Shown here: positions 23,778-34,132 of the stretch, piece by piece
Layout of the letters: each line of letters opens with the position of its first letter
How positions within the stretch are numbered: the stretch's first letter is position 1
Origin: Mycolicibacterium sp. P1-5
Lineage (GTDB): Bacteria > Actinomycetota > Actinomycetes > Mycobacteriales > Mycobacteriaceae
Direction: 5' to 3'
NCBI RefSeq assembly: GCF_008329565.1
Contig: NZ_NPKT01000020.1
Coordinates: 1-64,000 of the forward strand
DNA length: 64,000 nt
Translations under genes and position numbers: made by a program
Notes under the pieces: model-generated
Databases searched by the model: none
Told to the model about the DNA's origin: nothing
The model's input: the letters and a program-made list of their open reading frames with translations, nothing else

Positions 23778-25451
23778 ATGGCCGAATACATCTACACGAT
23801 GCGCAAGGTCCGCAAGGCGCACGGCGACAAGGTCATCCTCGATGACGTCACCCTGGCCTTCCTGCCCGGAGCCAAGATCGGCGTCGTCGGCCCCAACGGT
23901 GCCGGTAAGTCCAGCGTGCTGAAGATCATGGCCGGGCTGGACCAGGCCAACAACGGCGACGCGATGTTGGCGCCCGGTGCCAGCGTCGGCATCCTCATGC
24001 AGGAGCCGCAGCTCGACGAGACCAAGACGGTCCGGGAGAACGTCGAAGAGGGTGTGGCGATCAAGGCCAAGCTCAACCGGTACAACGAGGTCGCCGAGCT
24101 GATGGCGACCGACTACACCGACGAGCTCATGGACGAGATGGGCAAGCTCCAGGAGGAGTTGGACGCCGAGGACGCCTGGGACATCGACTCCCAGCTCGAA
24201 CAGGCGATGGACGCGCTGCGCTGCCCGCCGCCGGACGAACCGGTGACCCACCTGTCCGGCGGTGAGAAGCGCCGGGTTGCACTGTGCAAGCTGCTGCTGT
24301 CCAAGCCGGATCTGCTGCTTCTCGACGAGCCGACCAACCACCTCGACGCCGAGAGCGTGCTGTGGCTGGAGCAGCACCTGGCCGCCTATAAGGGCGCCAT
24401 CCTGGCCGTCACGCACGACCGGTACTTCCTGGACAACGTCGCCGAGTGGATCTTGGAGCTCGACCGCGGCCGCGCCTACCCGTACGAGGGCAACTACTCG
24501 ACCTATTTGGAGAAGAAGGCCGATCGCCTCGAGGTGCAGGGCAAGAAGGACCAGAAGCTGCAGAAGCGCCTCAAAGAAGAACTTGCCTGGGTGCGTTCCG
24601 GCGCGAAAGCCCGGCAGGCCAAGAACAAGGCGCGTCTCGGCCGCTACGAGGAGATGGCAGCGGAGGCGGAGAAGACCCGCAAGCTCGACTTCGAAGAAAT
24701 CCAGATTCCGGCTCCGCCGCGGCTGGGCAACGTCGTCGTCGAGGTCGAACACCTCGACAAAGGTTTCGAGGGTCGCACGCTGATCAAGGATCTCTCGTTC
24801 ACGTTGCCCCGCAACGGCATCGTCGGCGTGATCGGCCCCAACGGTGTCGGTAAGACGACCCTGTTCAAGACGATCGTCGGACTGGAACAGCCCGACAGCG
24901 GCACCGTGCGGGTCGGCGACACCGTCAAACTGAGCTACGTCGACCAGAGCCGCGCCGGAATCGACCCGAAAAAGAATGTGTGGCAGGTGGTTTCGGACGG
25001 TCTCGACTACATCGAGGTCGGCCAGAACGAGATCCCCTCCCGTGCTTACGTGTCGGCGTTCGGGTTCAAGGGACCGGACCAGCAGAAGCCGGCGGGCGTG
25101 CTCTCCGGAGGTGAACGCAACCGGCTCAATCTCGCGCTCACCCTCAAAGAGGGCGGCAACCTGATTCTGCTCGACGAGCCCACCAACGACCTCGATGTCG
25201 AGACGCTGTCCTCACTGGAGAACGCGCTGGAGAAGTTCCCTGGCTGTGCGGTGGTCATCAGCCACGACCGCTGGTTCCTGGACCGCACCTGCACGCACAT
25301 CCTGGCGTGGGAGGGCGACGACGACAACGAGGCCAAGTGGTTCTGGTTCGAAGGCAACTTCGGTGCCTACGAGGAGAACAAGATCGAAAGAATGGGAGCT
25401 GACGCGGCTCGTCCGCACAGGGTGACCCACCGCAGGCTTACACGCGACTAA
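23778..25451 (+). CDS. ettA: Energy-dependent translational throttle A (ABC-F ATPase)
   Basis: The 557-aa cytoplasmic ABC-F protein has two ATPase domains: Walker A GPNGAGKS and GPNGVGKT, signatures LSGGEKRR and LSGGERNR, Walker B LLLLDEPTNHLDAES and ILLDEPTNDLDVET. The Lys/Arg-rich linker (KKADRLEVQGKKDQK) binds the ribosome E site and couples ATP level to translation. The ending HRVTHRRLTRD is family-typical. I chose ATG 23778 (MAEYIYTM), the family start; an in-frame GTG 39 codons upstream has non-coding composition. Confidence 0.93.
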   Translation: MAEYIYTMRKVRKAHGDKVILDDVTLAFLPGAKIGVVGPNGAGKSSVLKIMAGLDQANNGDAMLAPGASVGILMQEPQLDETKTVRENVEEGVAIKAKLNRYNEVAELMATDYTDELMDEMGKLQEELDAEDAWDIDSQLEQAMDALRCPPPDEPVTHLSGGEKRRVALCKLLLSKPDLLLLDEPTNHLDAESVLWLEQHLAAYKGAILAVTHDRYFLDNVAEWILELDRGRAYPYEGNYSTYLEKKADRLEVQGKKDQKLQKRLKEELAWVRSGAKARQAKNKARLGRYEEMAAEAEKTRKLDFEEIQIPAPPRLGNVVVEVEHLDKGFEGRTLIKDLSFTLPRNGIVGVIGPNGVGKTTLFKTIVGLEQPDSGTVRVGDTVKLSYVDQSRAGIDPKKNVWQVVSDGLDYIEVGQNEIPSRAYVSAFGFKGPDQQKPAGVLSGGERNRLNLALTLKEGGNLILLDEPTNDLDVETLSSLENALEKFPGCAVVISHDRWFLDRTCTHILAWEGDDDNEAKWFWFEGNFGAYEENKIERMGADAARPHRVTHRRLTRD

Positions 25452-25504
25452 TGTTGGCGGCTGCGGACCAGCGTCGGTTCGCACGCTGATCAGGAGCCGC
25501 AGGT

Positions 25505-28500
25505 ATGACGGTTGACCCCAAAGCTACCGAGTCGCTCGGCGAGGCATACCTCGCCACCTATCGCGGTCCGCACGGTGGGGCTCCCGACATCGACGCGACC
25601 GACACCGGCCCGCTGGTTGCCGCGGCCGCAGAGCGGGCGGTGCCGGCGGAACTGATCGCCGCGCAGGAGCGGCTGGCCAGCGTCCGGCCGGTCGGGGAGA
25701 CGCTCGTCGCGATCTATCCCGCCGACGATCCCGGTGGCTTCGGTCCGGCGCTGCAGATCGTCACCGACCGGGCGACCCTGCTGTTGGATTCGGTCACGGT
25801 GCTGATGCATCGCCTTGGCGTCGGCTATGTCGCACTGATGAACCCGGTATTCCGGGTGCGGCGGAGCCCGACCGGCGAACTGCTGGATGTGCGTCTGCTG
25901 ACCGACGACCCGACCGGTGCGGATTCTCACGGCATCGACGAATCCTGGATCCACATCCAGCTTTCGCCGTCGGTCAACCGCAAGGCGCTGGCCGAAGCCG
26001 AGCGGATGCTGCCGATGGTCGTCGCCGACGCTCGGCAGGTAGCGCTGGATTCGACGGCGCTCAGCGCCGCGCTGCATGATCTCGCGCGCGATCTCGGTAC
26101 CGATCCGGGAGGCCGATTCGTCGGGCCCGACCGCAGCGATGTCGCCGACTTGTTGCGGTGGCTCTCCGACGGTAATTTCGTGCTGCTGGGATGCCAGGAC
26201 TGCACGGTGCGCGACGGCGTAGCCACCGTCGTCGAGTCGAGTCGGCTGGGGGTGGCGCGGCTGCGCACCGAGGTCCTCCCGGAACTCACCCGCCCCGGCG
26301 ACTTGCTGGTGCTGGCGCAGGCCACCATGCCCAGCTTTCTGCGTTACGGCGCATATCCGTACATCGTGGTGATCCGCGAGCACACGAACCAGGGCGACGT
26401 CGAGCACCGATTTGTCGGCTTGTTCACGGTGGCGGCCATGAGCGCCAATGTGCTTGACATCCCGTTGATCTCGCGGCGAGTGCGCGAGGTGCTGGCGATG
26501 TCGCAGAACGACCCAAGCCACCACGGGCAGCTGGTGCTCGACATCATCCAGACCATCCCGCGCTCGGAGCTGTTCTCGCTGACCGCCGAGCAGCTGTTGG
26601 CGATGGCGACCGCCGTCGTCGACCTCGGCGCGCGCCGCCGCGCACTGCTGTTCCTGCGCGCCGCTCAGCTCGGTCACTTCGTGTCGGCCCTGGTTTACCT
26701 GCCCCGCGACCGCTACACCACCGTGGTGCGGCTGCTGATGCAGGACATCCTGGTCCGCGAGTTCGGCGGCCTGAGTATCGACTACACCGCACGAGTCAGT
26801 GAATCACCCTGGGCAGTCGTCCATTTCACGGTACGGCTGCCTGACAATTCGACCAGGGAGTTGATCGACGACAGCGAGGAGAATCGCACCCGCGTGCAGG
26901 GTTTGCTCACCGAGGCGCTGCGCACCTGGGGTGACCGGCTGATCGGTTCTGCGCGGATGGGCGAGATCGACCTGGGGATCGCCGAACATTACGCCGAAGC
27001 GCTACCCGAAACCTTCAAGCAAGCTGTCACCTCGACCGAGGCGATCACCGATATCGGGATCATCGAAGCGCTGCAAGAAGATTCGGTCAAGTTGCAGTTC
27101 GAGGAGGGTGACGAAGGTAATGAGGCCTACCTCACCTGGTATCTCGGCGGGTCGACCGCGTCGCTGAGCCACCTGCTGCCCATGCTGCAGTGCATGGGTG
27201 TGTTGGTGCTCGAGGAGCGTCCGTTCACCGTTGTGCGCCCGGACGGGTTGAAGGTATGGATCTACCAGTTCAAGATCCGGCCCGATGCCTCGATGCCCGA
27301 TGCCGCCACCCAGGACGAGTGGGACGCCACCGCGCAGCGGTTCGCCGACGCCGTCACCGCCATCTGGCAGGGACGTGCCGAGATCGACCGCTTCAACGAA
27401 CTGGTGTTGCGGGCGGGACTGACCTGGCCTCAGGTCGCCGTGTTGCGCGCATACGCAAAGTATCTGCGGCAGGCGGCTTTTCCTTACAGCCAGTCGCACA
27501 TCGAGTCGGTGCTCAACAGCAATCCGCACACCGCGCGTTCCCTGGTTACCCTCTTCGAGGCGATGTTCGACCCCGAGTCCGCCGACAAGGAACTCGATGC
27601 GCTCGCCGCGGCCGACGCCGTGGCGGCTGACATCGACGCACTGGTCGGCCTCGACACCGACCGCGTATTGCGGGCGTTCGCGACGATGATCCAGGCCACG
27701 CTGCGCACCAACTACTTCGTCACCAGTTCTGACTCGGCGCGGGCGCAGGACGTGTTGTCGCTCAAGTTGAATCCGCAGCTGATCGACGAATTGCCGCTGC
27801 CCAGGCCGAAGTTCGAGATCTTCGTCTACTCGCCGCGGGTGGAAGGCGTGCATCTGCGGTTCGGTTTTGTCGCCCGCGGAGGGCTGCGCTGGTCTGATCG
27901 TCGGGAGGACTTCCGCACCGAAATCCTGGGCCTGGTCAAAGCTCAAGCCGTCAAGAACGCGGTGATCGTGCCCGTCGGCGCCAAGGGCGGATTCGTCGTC
28001 AAGAAGCCACCCGCGCCGCTCGGCGACGCCGCGGCGGACCGGGATGCGTTTCGCCACGAGGGAATTGCCTGCTACCGGTTGTTCATCGCCGGCCTGCTGG
28101 ACATCACCGACAACGTCGACCGGGTCAGCGGTCAGGTTGTCGCCCCGAATGGGGTAGTGCGCCGCGACGGCGATGATGCTTACCTCGTCGTCGCCGCCGA
28201 CAAGGGCACCGCCACCTTCTCCGACATCGCCAACGAAGTCGCCGACGACTACGGCTTCTGGCTCGGTGACGCGTTCGCCTCCGGTGGCTCAGTCGGTTAC
28301 GACCACAAAGCCATGGGCATTACCGCCAAGGGCGCCTGGGAGTCCGTCAAACGCCACTTCCGCGAGATGGGCGTGGACACCCAGAGCGAGGACTTCACCG
28401 TTGCCGGTGTCGGCGACATGAGCGGCGACGTCTTTGGCAACGGAATGCTGCTGTCCCACCACATCCGGCTCGTCGCGGCCTTCGACCACCGACACATTTT

Positions 28501-30322
28501 CATCGATCCCAACCCGGACGCGAAGCGGTCGTGGGAGGAACGGCGTCGGTTGTTCGAGCTGCCCCGGTCCAGCTGGGAGGACTACGACGCCGCCTTGATC
28601 AGCGAGGGCGGCGGCGTGTTCAGCCGGCAGCAGAAGGCGATTCCGGTGAGCCCGCAGATGCGTTCAGCGCTGGGTCTGCAGGGCGACGCCGCCGAGGTCA
28701 CCCCGCCCACCCTGATGAGGGCGATCATGCAAGCCCCGGTTGACCTGTGGTTCAACGGCGGCATCGGCACCTACATCAAGGCCGAGTCGGAATCAGATGC
28801 CGCCGTCGGTGACCGCGCCAACGACACCATCCGGGTTAACGGAAATCAGGTGCGTGCCAAGGTGATCGGGGAAGGCGGCAACCTCGGTGTGACCTCGCTG
28901 GGTCGGATCGAATTCGACCTGTGCGGTGGCCGCATCAACACCGACGCCATGGACAACTCCGCCGGTGTGGACTGCAGCGACCACGAGGTCAACATCAAGA
29001 TTCTGGTTGACTCGCTGGTCACGGCGGGAAAGGTCAGCGCCGACGACCGTTCCGAGCTGCTGGCATCGATGACCGACGAGGTGGCGCAACTGGTCCTGTC
29101 CGACAACATCGACCAGAACGACTTGATGGGCACCAGCCGCGCCAATGCCGCGTCGCTGCTCAACGTGCACGCTCGCCAGATCGTCGAGCTCGAGGAGCGG
29201 CGCGAGCTCAACCGTGAGCTCGAGGCACTGCCGACTCCCAAGGAGATCCACCGCCGCCAAGAGGTCGGGATCGGGCTGACCTCTCCGGAGTTGGCGACCC
29301 TGATGGCCCACGTGAAGCTGGCACTCAAGGAGGATGTGCTGGCCAGTGACCTTCCCGATCAGGAGGTGTTCGCCGCTCGGCTGCCGCAGTACTTTCCGAG
29401 CCGGCTGCGCGACCATTTCGCCACCGAGATCCGCAGTCACCAACTGCGTCGTGAGATCACCACCACGATGTTGGTCAACAACGTCGTCGACACCGGCGGG
29501 ATCTCCTTCGCCTACCGCGTCACCGAAGACACCGGCGTCGGCTATGTCGACGCGGTGCGCACGTTCGTGGCCACCGACGCGATCTTCGGGATCGACAAAG
29601 TGTGGCAGCGCATCGTCGAGGCCTCCCGCGCCGGCCTGCCGATCAACGTCTCGGACCGCATGACGCTGGACCTGCGCCGCCTGCTTGATCGGGCGGCACG
29701 CTGGCTGCTGAACTATCGCCCGCAGCCGTTGGCGGTCGGCGCCGAGATCAACCGGTTCGCCGCCACGTTGGCCGAACTGACGCCGCAGATGTCGCAGTGG
29801 CTGCGGGGTGACGATAAGGCCATCGTGGCAAAGGAGGCCGGAGAGTTCGAGGCGCATGGTGCACCGGCCGATCTGGCCTACACGGTGGCCACCGGGCTCT
29901 ACCAGTACAGCCTTCTCGACGTGATCGACATCGCCGACATCGTCGACCGCGATCCCGCCGAGGTCGCCGACACCTACTTCGCCCTGATGGACCATCTGAG
30001 CACCGACGGCCTACTGACCGCGGTCTCCGGGCTTCCACGCGACGACCGCTGGCATGCGTTGGCTCGCTTGGCTATCCGCGACGACATCTACGGGTCGTTG
30101 CGAGCTCTGTGTTTCGATGTGCTGGCGGTCGGCGAACCGGAGGAGACAGGGGAGGAGAAGATCGTCGAGTGGGAGCACACCAACGGGTCGCGGGTCGAGC
30201 GGGCCCGTCGCACGCTGGCCGAGATCTATGCCGACGACGAACGTGATCTGGCCACGCTGTCGGTGGCAGCACGCCAGATCCGAAGCATGACCAGGACGAG
30301 TGGAACAGGTTCGAGTGGTTAA
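25505..30322 (+). CDS. gdh: NAD-dependent glutamate dehydrogenase, large type
   Basis: At 1605 aa this is the 180-kDa class NAD-GDH (Rv2476c; 1624 aa in M. tuberculosis). It oxidises glutamate to 2-oxoglutarate and ammonium. The catalytic core lies at about 770-1200: [36 protein letters not shown] (substrate Lys region), and a nucleotide-binding part with [14 protein letters not shown]. The N-terminal third contains ACT-like regulatory segments. In mycobacteria the activity is controlled by GarA; that partner is not in this window. ATG 25505 has AGGAGCCGCAGGT just upstream. Confidence 0.93.
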   Translation: [1605 protein letters not shown]

Positions 30323-30728
30323 CGGATTCACCACCGGCGTGCACGTGCGCTGGTCGGACATCGACATGTATCAGCACATCAACCACGCCACCATGGTGAC
30401 AATCCTCGAAGAGGCGCGGGTGGACTTCCTGGCCGAACCGTTCGCCGAGGACATCACCACCATCGGGCTGCTCATCCACGAGGTGCGGGTGCTCTACAAA
30501 GGCCAACTGCGGCTGGGTGATTCACCGCTTCAGGTGACGATGTGGACCAAGCGACTACGCGCGGTCGACTTCACGCTCGGCTATGAGGTGCGGTCGCGCA
30601 GCGCCGATCCGGATGCGCGCCCGTCGGTGATTGCCGAGACGCAACTGGCCGCGGTGCACATCGAAGAGCAACGGCTGGTTCGGCTTTCACCCAAGCATCG
30701 CGAATACCTGCAGCGCTGGCACCGATGA
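30300..30728 (+). CDS. Acyl-CoA thioesterase, 4-HBT hotdog fold
   Basis: A 142-aa single hotdog-domain protein with the 4-HBT signature RWSDIDMYQHINHATMVTILEEARVDFL, where Asp next to Tyr-Gln-His is the usual active-site acid. It would hydrolyse acyl-CoAs in the cytoplasm. It overlaps gdh by 23 bp if GTG 30300 is used; GTG 30315 is an alternative start. Matches the Rv2475c position. Coupled to gdh and the next gene (ATGA overlap at 30725). Confidence 0.85.
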   Translation: MEQVRVVNGFTTGVHVRWSDIDMYQHINHATMVTILEEARVDFLAEPFAEDITTIGLLIHEVRVLYKGQLRLGDSPLQVTMWTKRLRAVDFTLGYEVRSRSADPDARPSVIAETQLAAVHIEEQRLVRLSPKHREYLQRWHR

Positions 30729-31360
30729 GCCTCACGATTCCCGATGCGGTGGTGCGCAGCGACTTGGCGGTGTTTGTCGAACACGCAATGCGCCTGGACG
30801 AGGCTGCCGTCGTCCGGTTGAAGCAGCGCGCCGACGGTCTGGTCGCGGCGTGGGTAGGCACCGGTCTGGACGTTTTGGCTGTTCGGGTGGTGAGTGGGCG
30901 TCTGGACCCCGCTGACTTGTCCTGCGGAGCAGATCAATTGGCCCGCGGTCTGCGCAACCCCGACGTATCCGGCAGCGTGGATCCCGGTTACCCGATGGAC
31001 TCCGCATGGCGCGGTGCGCTACCACCGGACAGCGGCTTCACTCACCTCGAGGACGTGCCGGCTGCCGTGCTCACCGACCTGGCTCAGCGAGGCGCCGATT
31101 TGGCCAAGGAGCACAGCAGCGCGCACGGACCGCCCGCTTCGCTACTGGATCAGGACGTATTGCGGGTGAGTTCGGGTGACGCCGAGGTGGGTGTGCCGAT
31201 GCGGTGCGTGTTCGCTTTGACGGCAATGGGATTCGTGCCGGAACAGCCGAGCGAGGACGAGATCGTCCGAGTGCGGCTGTCGCCGACGTGGCTGCGAATC
31301 GACGCCCGGTTCGGGTCGGTATATCGCCGACTCGGTAATCCCGCGCTGGTGCTGCGTTAG
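30725..31360 (+). CDS. Conserved mycobacterial hypothetical (Rv2474c-like)
   Basis: A 211-aa soluble protein with no motif I recognise. Its ATG overlaps the thioesterase stop by 4 bases and its position after that gene matches Rv2474c. The middle contains YPMDSAWRGALPPDSGFTHLEDVPA, a mixed alpha/beta composition; there is no signal peptide or membrane helix. Probably translationally coupled with the thioesterase. Function unknown. Confidence 0.75.
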   Translation: MSLTIPDAVVRSDLAVFVEHAMRLDEAAVVRLKQRADGLVAAWVGTGLDVLAVRVVSGRLDPADLSCGADQLARGLRNPDVSGSVDPGYPMDSAWRGALPPDSGFTHLEDVPAAVLTDLAQRGADLAKEHSSAHGPPASLLDQDVLRVSSGDAEVGVPMRCVFALTAMGFVPEQPSEDEIVRVRLSPTWLRIDARFGSVYRRLGNPALVLR

Positions 31361-31369
31361 GATCCGCCC

Positions 31370-32014
31370 GTGGCTGATGCAAAGCCGTCCAGGCTGCCCT
31401 TCTGGAAAAGCCCGGCCGCCCGGGTGACAGTCGGTGTGGTTATCGGCGCGATAACGACCGCGGCCTTGTGGGACTCGAACAGGTGGATGTCGCTGCTCGG
31501 CGGTTGGACCGCGCTGACGCTGACGTTCTCCGCCTGGACGTGGGTCGTGTTGTGGCGGTTCGACTCCGGCAAGACCAAAGACCATGCGGAGCGAGAGTCA
31601 CCCTGGCACTGGGCGGTGGTGTCGCTGGTGCTTGGCGGCGCGCTGGTGAGCTTGTCGGGTGTGTGGGTCTTGTTGAACAAAGCCCAGGACGACGGTGGCC
31701 GATGGCTGGCGGTCGGCAGCATCGTCTTGTCGTGGTTCACCATCCACACGTTGTACGCGCTGATCTACGCCAAGCACTACTTCAATCCGGCGCAGGGCCG
31801 CGGGATCGACTTCAACGGCCAAGCTGATAAAGACGAGCCGTCCTACACGGATTTCTTCTATGTCGCCTTCGCTGTCGGAATGAGCTTCGCGATCTCGGAC
31901 ACCAACCTCACCTCGACGCGCATGCGCAAGACCGCTTTGGTTCACGGACTCTTGTCATTCGTGTTCGGCACGACCATTGTCGCGTCGGTCGTCAACGTGA
32001 TCTCGTCGGGTTAA
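31370..32014 (+). CDS. DUF1345 membrane protein
   Basis: A 214-aa protein with five hydrophobic segments (about 20-34, 40-60, 82-102, 115-132, 190-212) and the DUF1345 signature YTDFFYVAFAVGMSFAISDTNLTS. The family is widespread and uncharacterised. The start is GTG 31370, 9 bp after the preceding gene. It is convergent with aglA, overlapping it by 4 bases. Confidence 0.85.
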   Translation: MADAKPSRLPFWKSPAARVTVGVVIGAITTAALWDSNRWMSLLGGWTALTLTFSAWTWVVLWRFDSGKTKDHAERESPWHWAVVSLVLGGALVSLSGVWVLLNKAQDDGGRWLAVGSIVLSWFTIHTLYALIYAKHYFNPAQGRGIDFNGQADKDEPSYTDFFYVAFAVGMSFAISDTNLTSTRMRKTALVHGLLSFVFGTTIVASVVNVISSG

Positions 32015-33582
32015 CCGGGCAGGATCCACGCCGCGGAATCCGGCGGCAACGCGCCACCGAGCGAAGGCGCACTGACAGCCAGCACTTCACCCGCCGGTAG
32101 CGCCAACGCGGTACGGCCGGCGTTCAGCACGCACAACACCCCACCGGACAGGAACGCCAGCGCGTCATCGCGCAACTGCAGCCACTCGACGTCGAATTCG
32201 GTGAAGTGAAAGCTGCTGTGCCGCAGCTGCAGGATCGTTCGGAAGAACGCTAGCGTCGAATCCGGTTCGGCGAGTTGACGTTCGACGGTCAAGGCCGACC
32301 ACTCCGCGGGCATCGGCAGCCACGTCTGTGGATTCGACGAGAAGCCGAACGGCGGTGTGTCACCCGACCACGGCATCGGGACCCGGCAGCCGTCGCGACC
32401 GCGTTCGGTGTGCCCGGAGCGTTCCCACACGGGGTCCTGCAGCACCTCATCGGGCAGGTCGACGTTCGGCAGGCCCAATTCCTCGCCGTTGTACAGGAAC
32501 ACCGCGCCCGGCAGCGCCAGCATGACCATCGCCATCGCACGGGCCCGCGCGAGCCCGGAGACGCCGTCGCCGTAGCGGGAGACTTCACGTTCGACGTCGT
32601 GGTTGGACAGCGTCCAAGTCGGGCTGGCGTCGGCAAGCGCGGTCGCAGCCAACGCGTTCTCGATCGCGACGCGGATGCTCTTCGGGTCGAATTCGGCTCG
32701 TACCAAACGGAAATTGAAGCCGATGTGCAGTTCGTCGGGCCGCAGATATTTGGCGAAGTCCTCGTTGTCGAACACCCAGATCTCACCGATCGTGACCGCA
32801 TGCGGGTAGTCGTCGAGCACCGACCGGATACCGCGGTGAATGACGTGTACACCCTCGTGGTTGAAGCGGGGATCGTCGTCGTCGAGTGCGAGCATCTCGA
32901 GGTCCGGGATCGTCATGTCCGGCAGGCCGGGCGGCTTGGCCATGCCGTGTGCTACGTCGATGCGGAAACCGTCGACCCCGCGGTCGAGCCAGAACCGCAG
33001 CGTCTTCTCCAGGTCCTCGAAGACCTCGGGGTTGTCCCAGTTGAGGTCGGGCTGCTCGGCATCGAACAGGTGCAGATACCACTGGCCCGGCAAACCGTCG
33101 GGTTCGGTGATCCGGGTCCAGGCCGGCCCGCCGAACACCGACACCCAGTTGTTCGGTGGCGTCGTGCCGTCCTCACCCAGCCCGTCCCGGAAGATGTACC
33201 GCTGCCGCTGGGCGCTTCCCGGTGCCGCGGCCAGCGCCGCCTGGAACCAGGCGTGTCGGGAGCTGGTGTGATTTGGTACCAGATCCATCGTGACGCGGAT
33301 GTCGCGGGAGTGCGCCTCGGTGATCAGCCGCTCCAAGGCGCCGAGGTCACCGAACAGCGGGTCGACGTCGCGAGGATCGGCCACGTCGTACCCATGATCG
33401 GCCATCGGGGAGACCATGACCGGATTGAGCCAGATGGCGTTGACGCCGAGCAAGCTCAGATGATCGAGATGGGCAATGATGCCCTCGAGGTCGCCGACGC
33501 CGTCACCGTTGCTGTCGGCGTAGGAACGTGGATAGACCTGATAGAAGATCGCGTTCGTCCACCACGGGACGGGTTCGGTCAT
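32011..33582 (-). CDS. aglA: Alpha-glucosidase AglA (GH13)
   Basis: The 523-aa cytoplasmic glycoside hydrolase of family 13 would cleave alpha-glucosides such as maltose or trehalose-related sugars. GH13 regions are visible: DLVPNHTS (region I), GFRIDVAHGMAK (nucleophile Asp), IGEIWVF (acid/base Glu) and LSNHDVER (transition-state Asp). The N-terminus WWTNAIFYQVYPRSYADSNGDGVGDL is standard for oligo-1,6- and alpha-glucosidases. It matches Rv2471 in position. The glbO gene lies 9 bp upstream on the same strand, so the two are probably co-transcribed. Confidence 0.9.
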   Translation of the reverse strand: MTEPVPWWTNAIFYQVYPRSYADSNGDGVGDLEGIIAHLDHLSLLGVNAIWLNPVMVSPMADHGYDVADPRDVDPLFGDLGALERLITEAHSRDIRVTMDLVPNHTSSRHAWFQAALAAAPGSAQRQRYIFRDGLGEDGTTPPNNWVSVFGGPAWTRITEPDGLPGQWYLHLFDAEQPDLNWDNPEVFEDLEKTLRFWLDRGVDGFRIDVAHGMAKPPGLPDMTIPDLEMLALDDDDPRFNHEGVHVIHRGIRSVLDDYPHAVTIGEIWVFDNEDFAKYLRPDELHIGFNFRLVRAEFDPKSIRVAIENALAATALADASPTWTLSNHDVEREVSRYGDGVSGLARARAMAMVMLALPGAVFLYNGEELGLPNVDLPDEVLQDPVWERSGHTERGRDGCRVPMPWSGDTPPFGFSSNPQTWLPMPAEWSALTVERQLAEPDSTLAFFRTILQLRHSSFHFTEFDVEWLQLRDDALAFLSGGVLCVLNAGRTALALPAGEVLAVSAPSLGGALPPDSAAWILPG

Positions 33583-33591
33583 CGGTGTCCT

Positions 33592-34002
33592 CTAAAACGG
33601 GGAATTGACCATCGACTGCGCAGCCATCTCGAGATAGGCCAGCATCTCCCGCCGGTGCGCGTCGTCGAGCGTCTGGGAGTCGATCGAGGCTATCGCGGTG
33701 TGCATGCACCGCAGCCATGCGTCGCGCTCGATGAAACCGATCGTGAACGGAACGTGCCGCATCCGAAGCCGGGGATGTCCGCGTTGGTCTGAGTAGGTGC
33801 GCGGGCCGCCCCAGTACTGCTCGAGGAACATCCGCAGCCGGACTTCGGCGTCGTCGAGTTCGTCGGGCGGATAGAGCGGGAGCAACACTTCGTCCTCGCG
33901 GACCAGCTCGTAGAAACGGGAGACGATCTTGCGGAACGTCTCATGCCCGCCGACGGCGTCGTAGAACGTCTGCGGATCCCCGTTGGCCTGAGTCTCGGTC
34001 AC
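33592..34002 (-). CDS. glbO: Truncated haemoglobin GlbO (group II)
   Basis: A 136-aa 2-on-2 globin. Landmarks: FYDAVGGHETFRKIVSRFYELV (helix B with Tyr B10), MRHVPFTIG (proximal His F8) and AWLRCM (Trp G8, the group-II mark). It binds oxygen and may aid oxygen transfer to oxidase or peroxide handling. The start is GTG 34002; an upstream extension would have poor composition. It is first in an operon with aglA, as in M. tuberculosis (Rv2470-Rv2471). Confidence 0.92.
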   Translation of the reverse strand: MTETQANGDPQTFYDAVGGHETFRKIVSRFYELVREDEVLLPLYPPDELDDAEVRLRMFLEQYWGGPRTYSDQRGHPRLRMRHVPFTIGFIERDAWLRCMHTAIASIDSQTLDDAHRREMLAYLEMAAQSMVNSPF

Positions 34003-34132
34003 CCCACCATTGTGTACATCTGCTTGCACCCAAGCCCACGTCACCCGATGTTCACGGATTTGACCTGCGAACACCGGACAAAATGTCGTGCGATCGCGGC
34101 GGATCCGTGGTGGACTGGTTGCCGGAGGATGC

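Noticed and set aside
28793..29995. 400-codon open frame on the minus strand within gdh
   Set aside because: Antisense to the well-conserved glutamate dehydrogenase core; composition is His/Gln/Arg-rich as expected of a shadow frame.
32275..33792. 505-codon open frame on the plus strand
   Set aside because: Antisense to aglA and glbO, which have clear catalytic motifs; the predicted protein has no recognisable domain.
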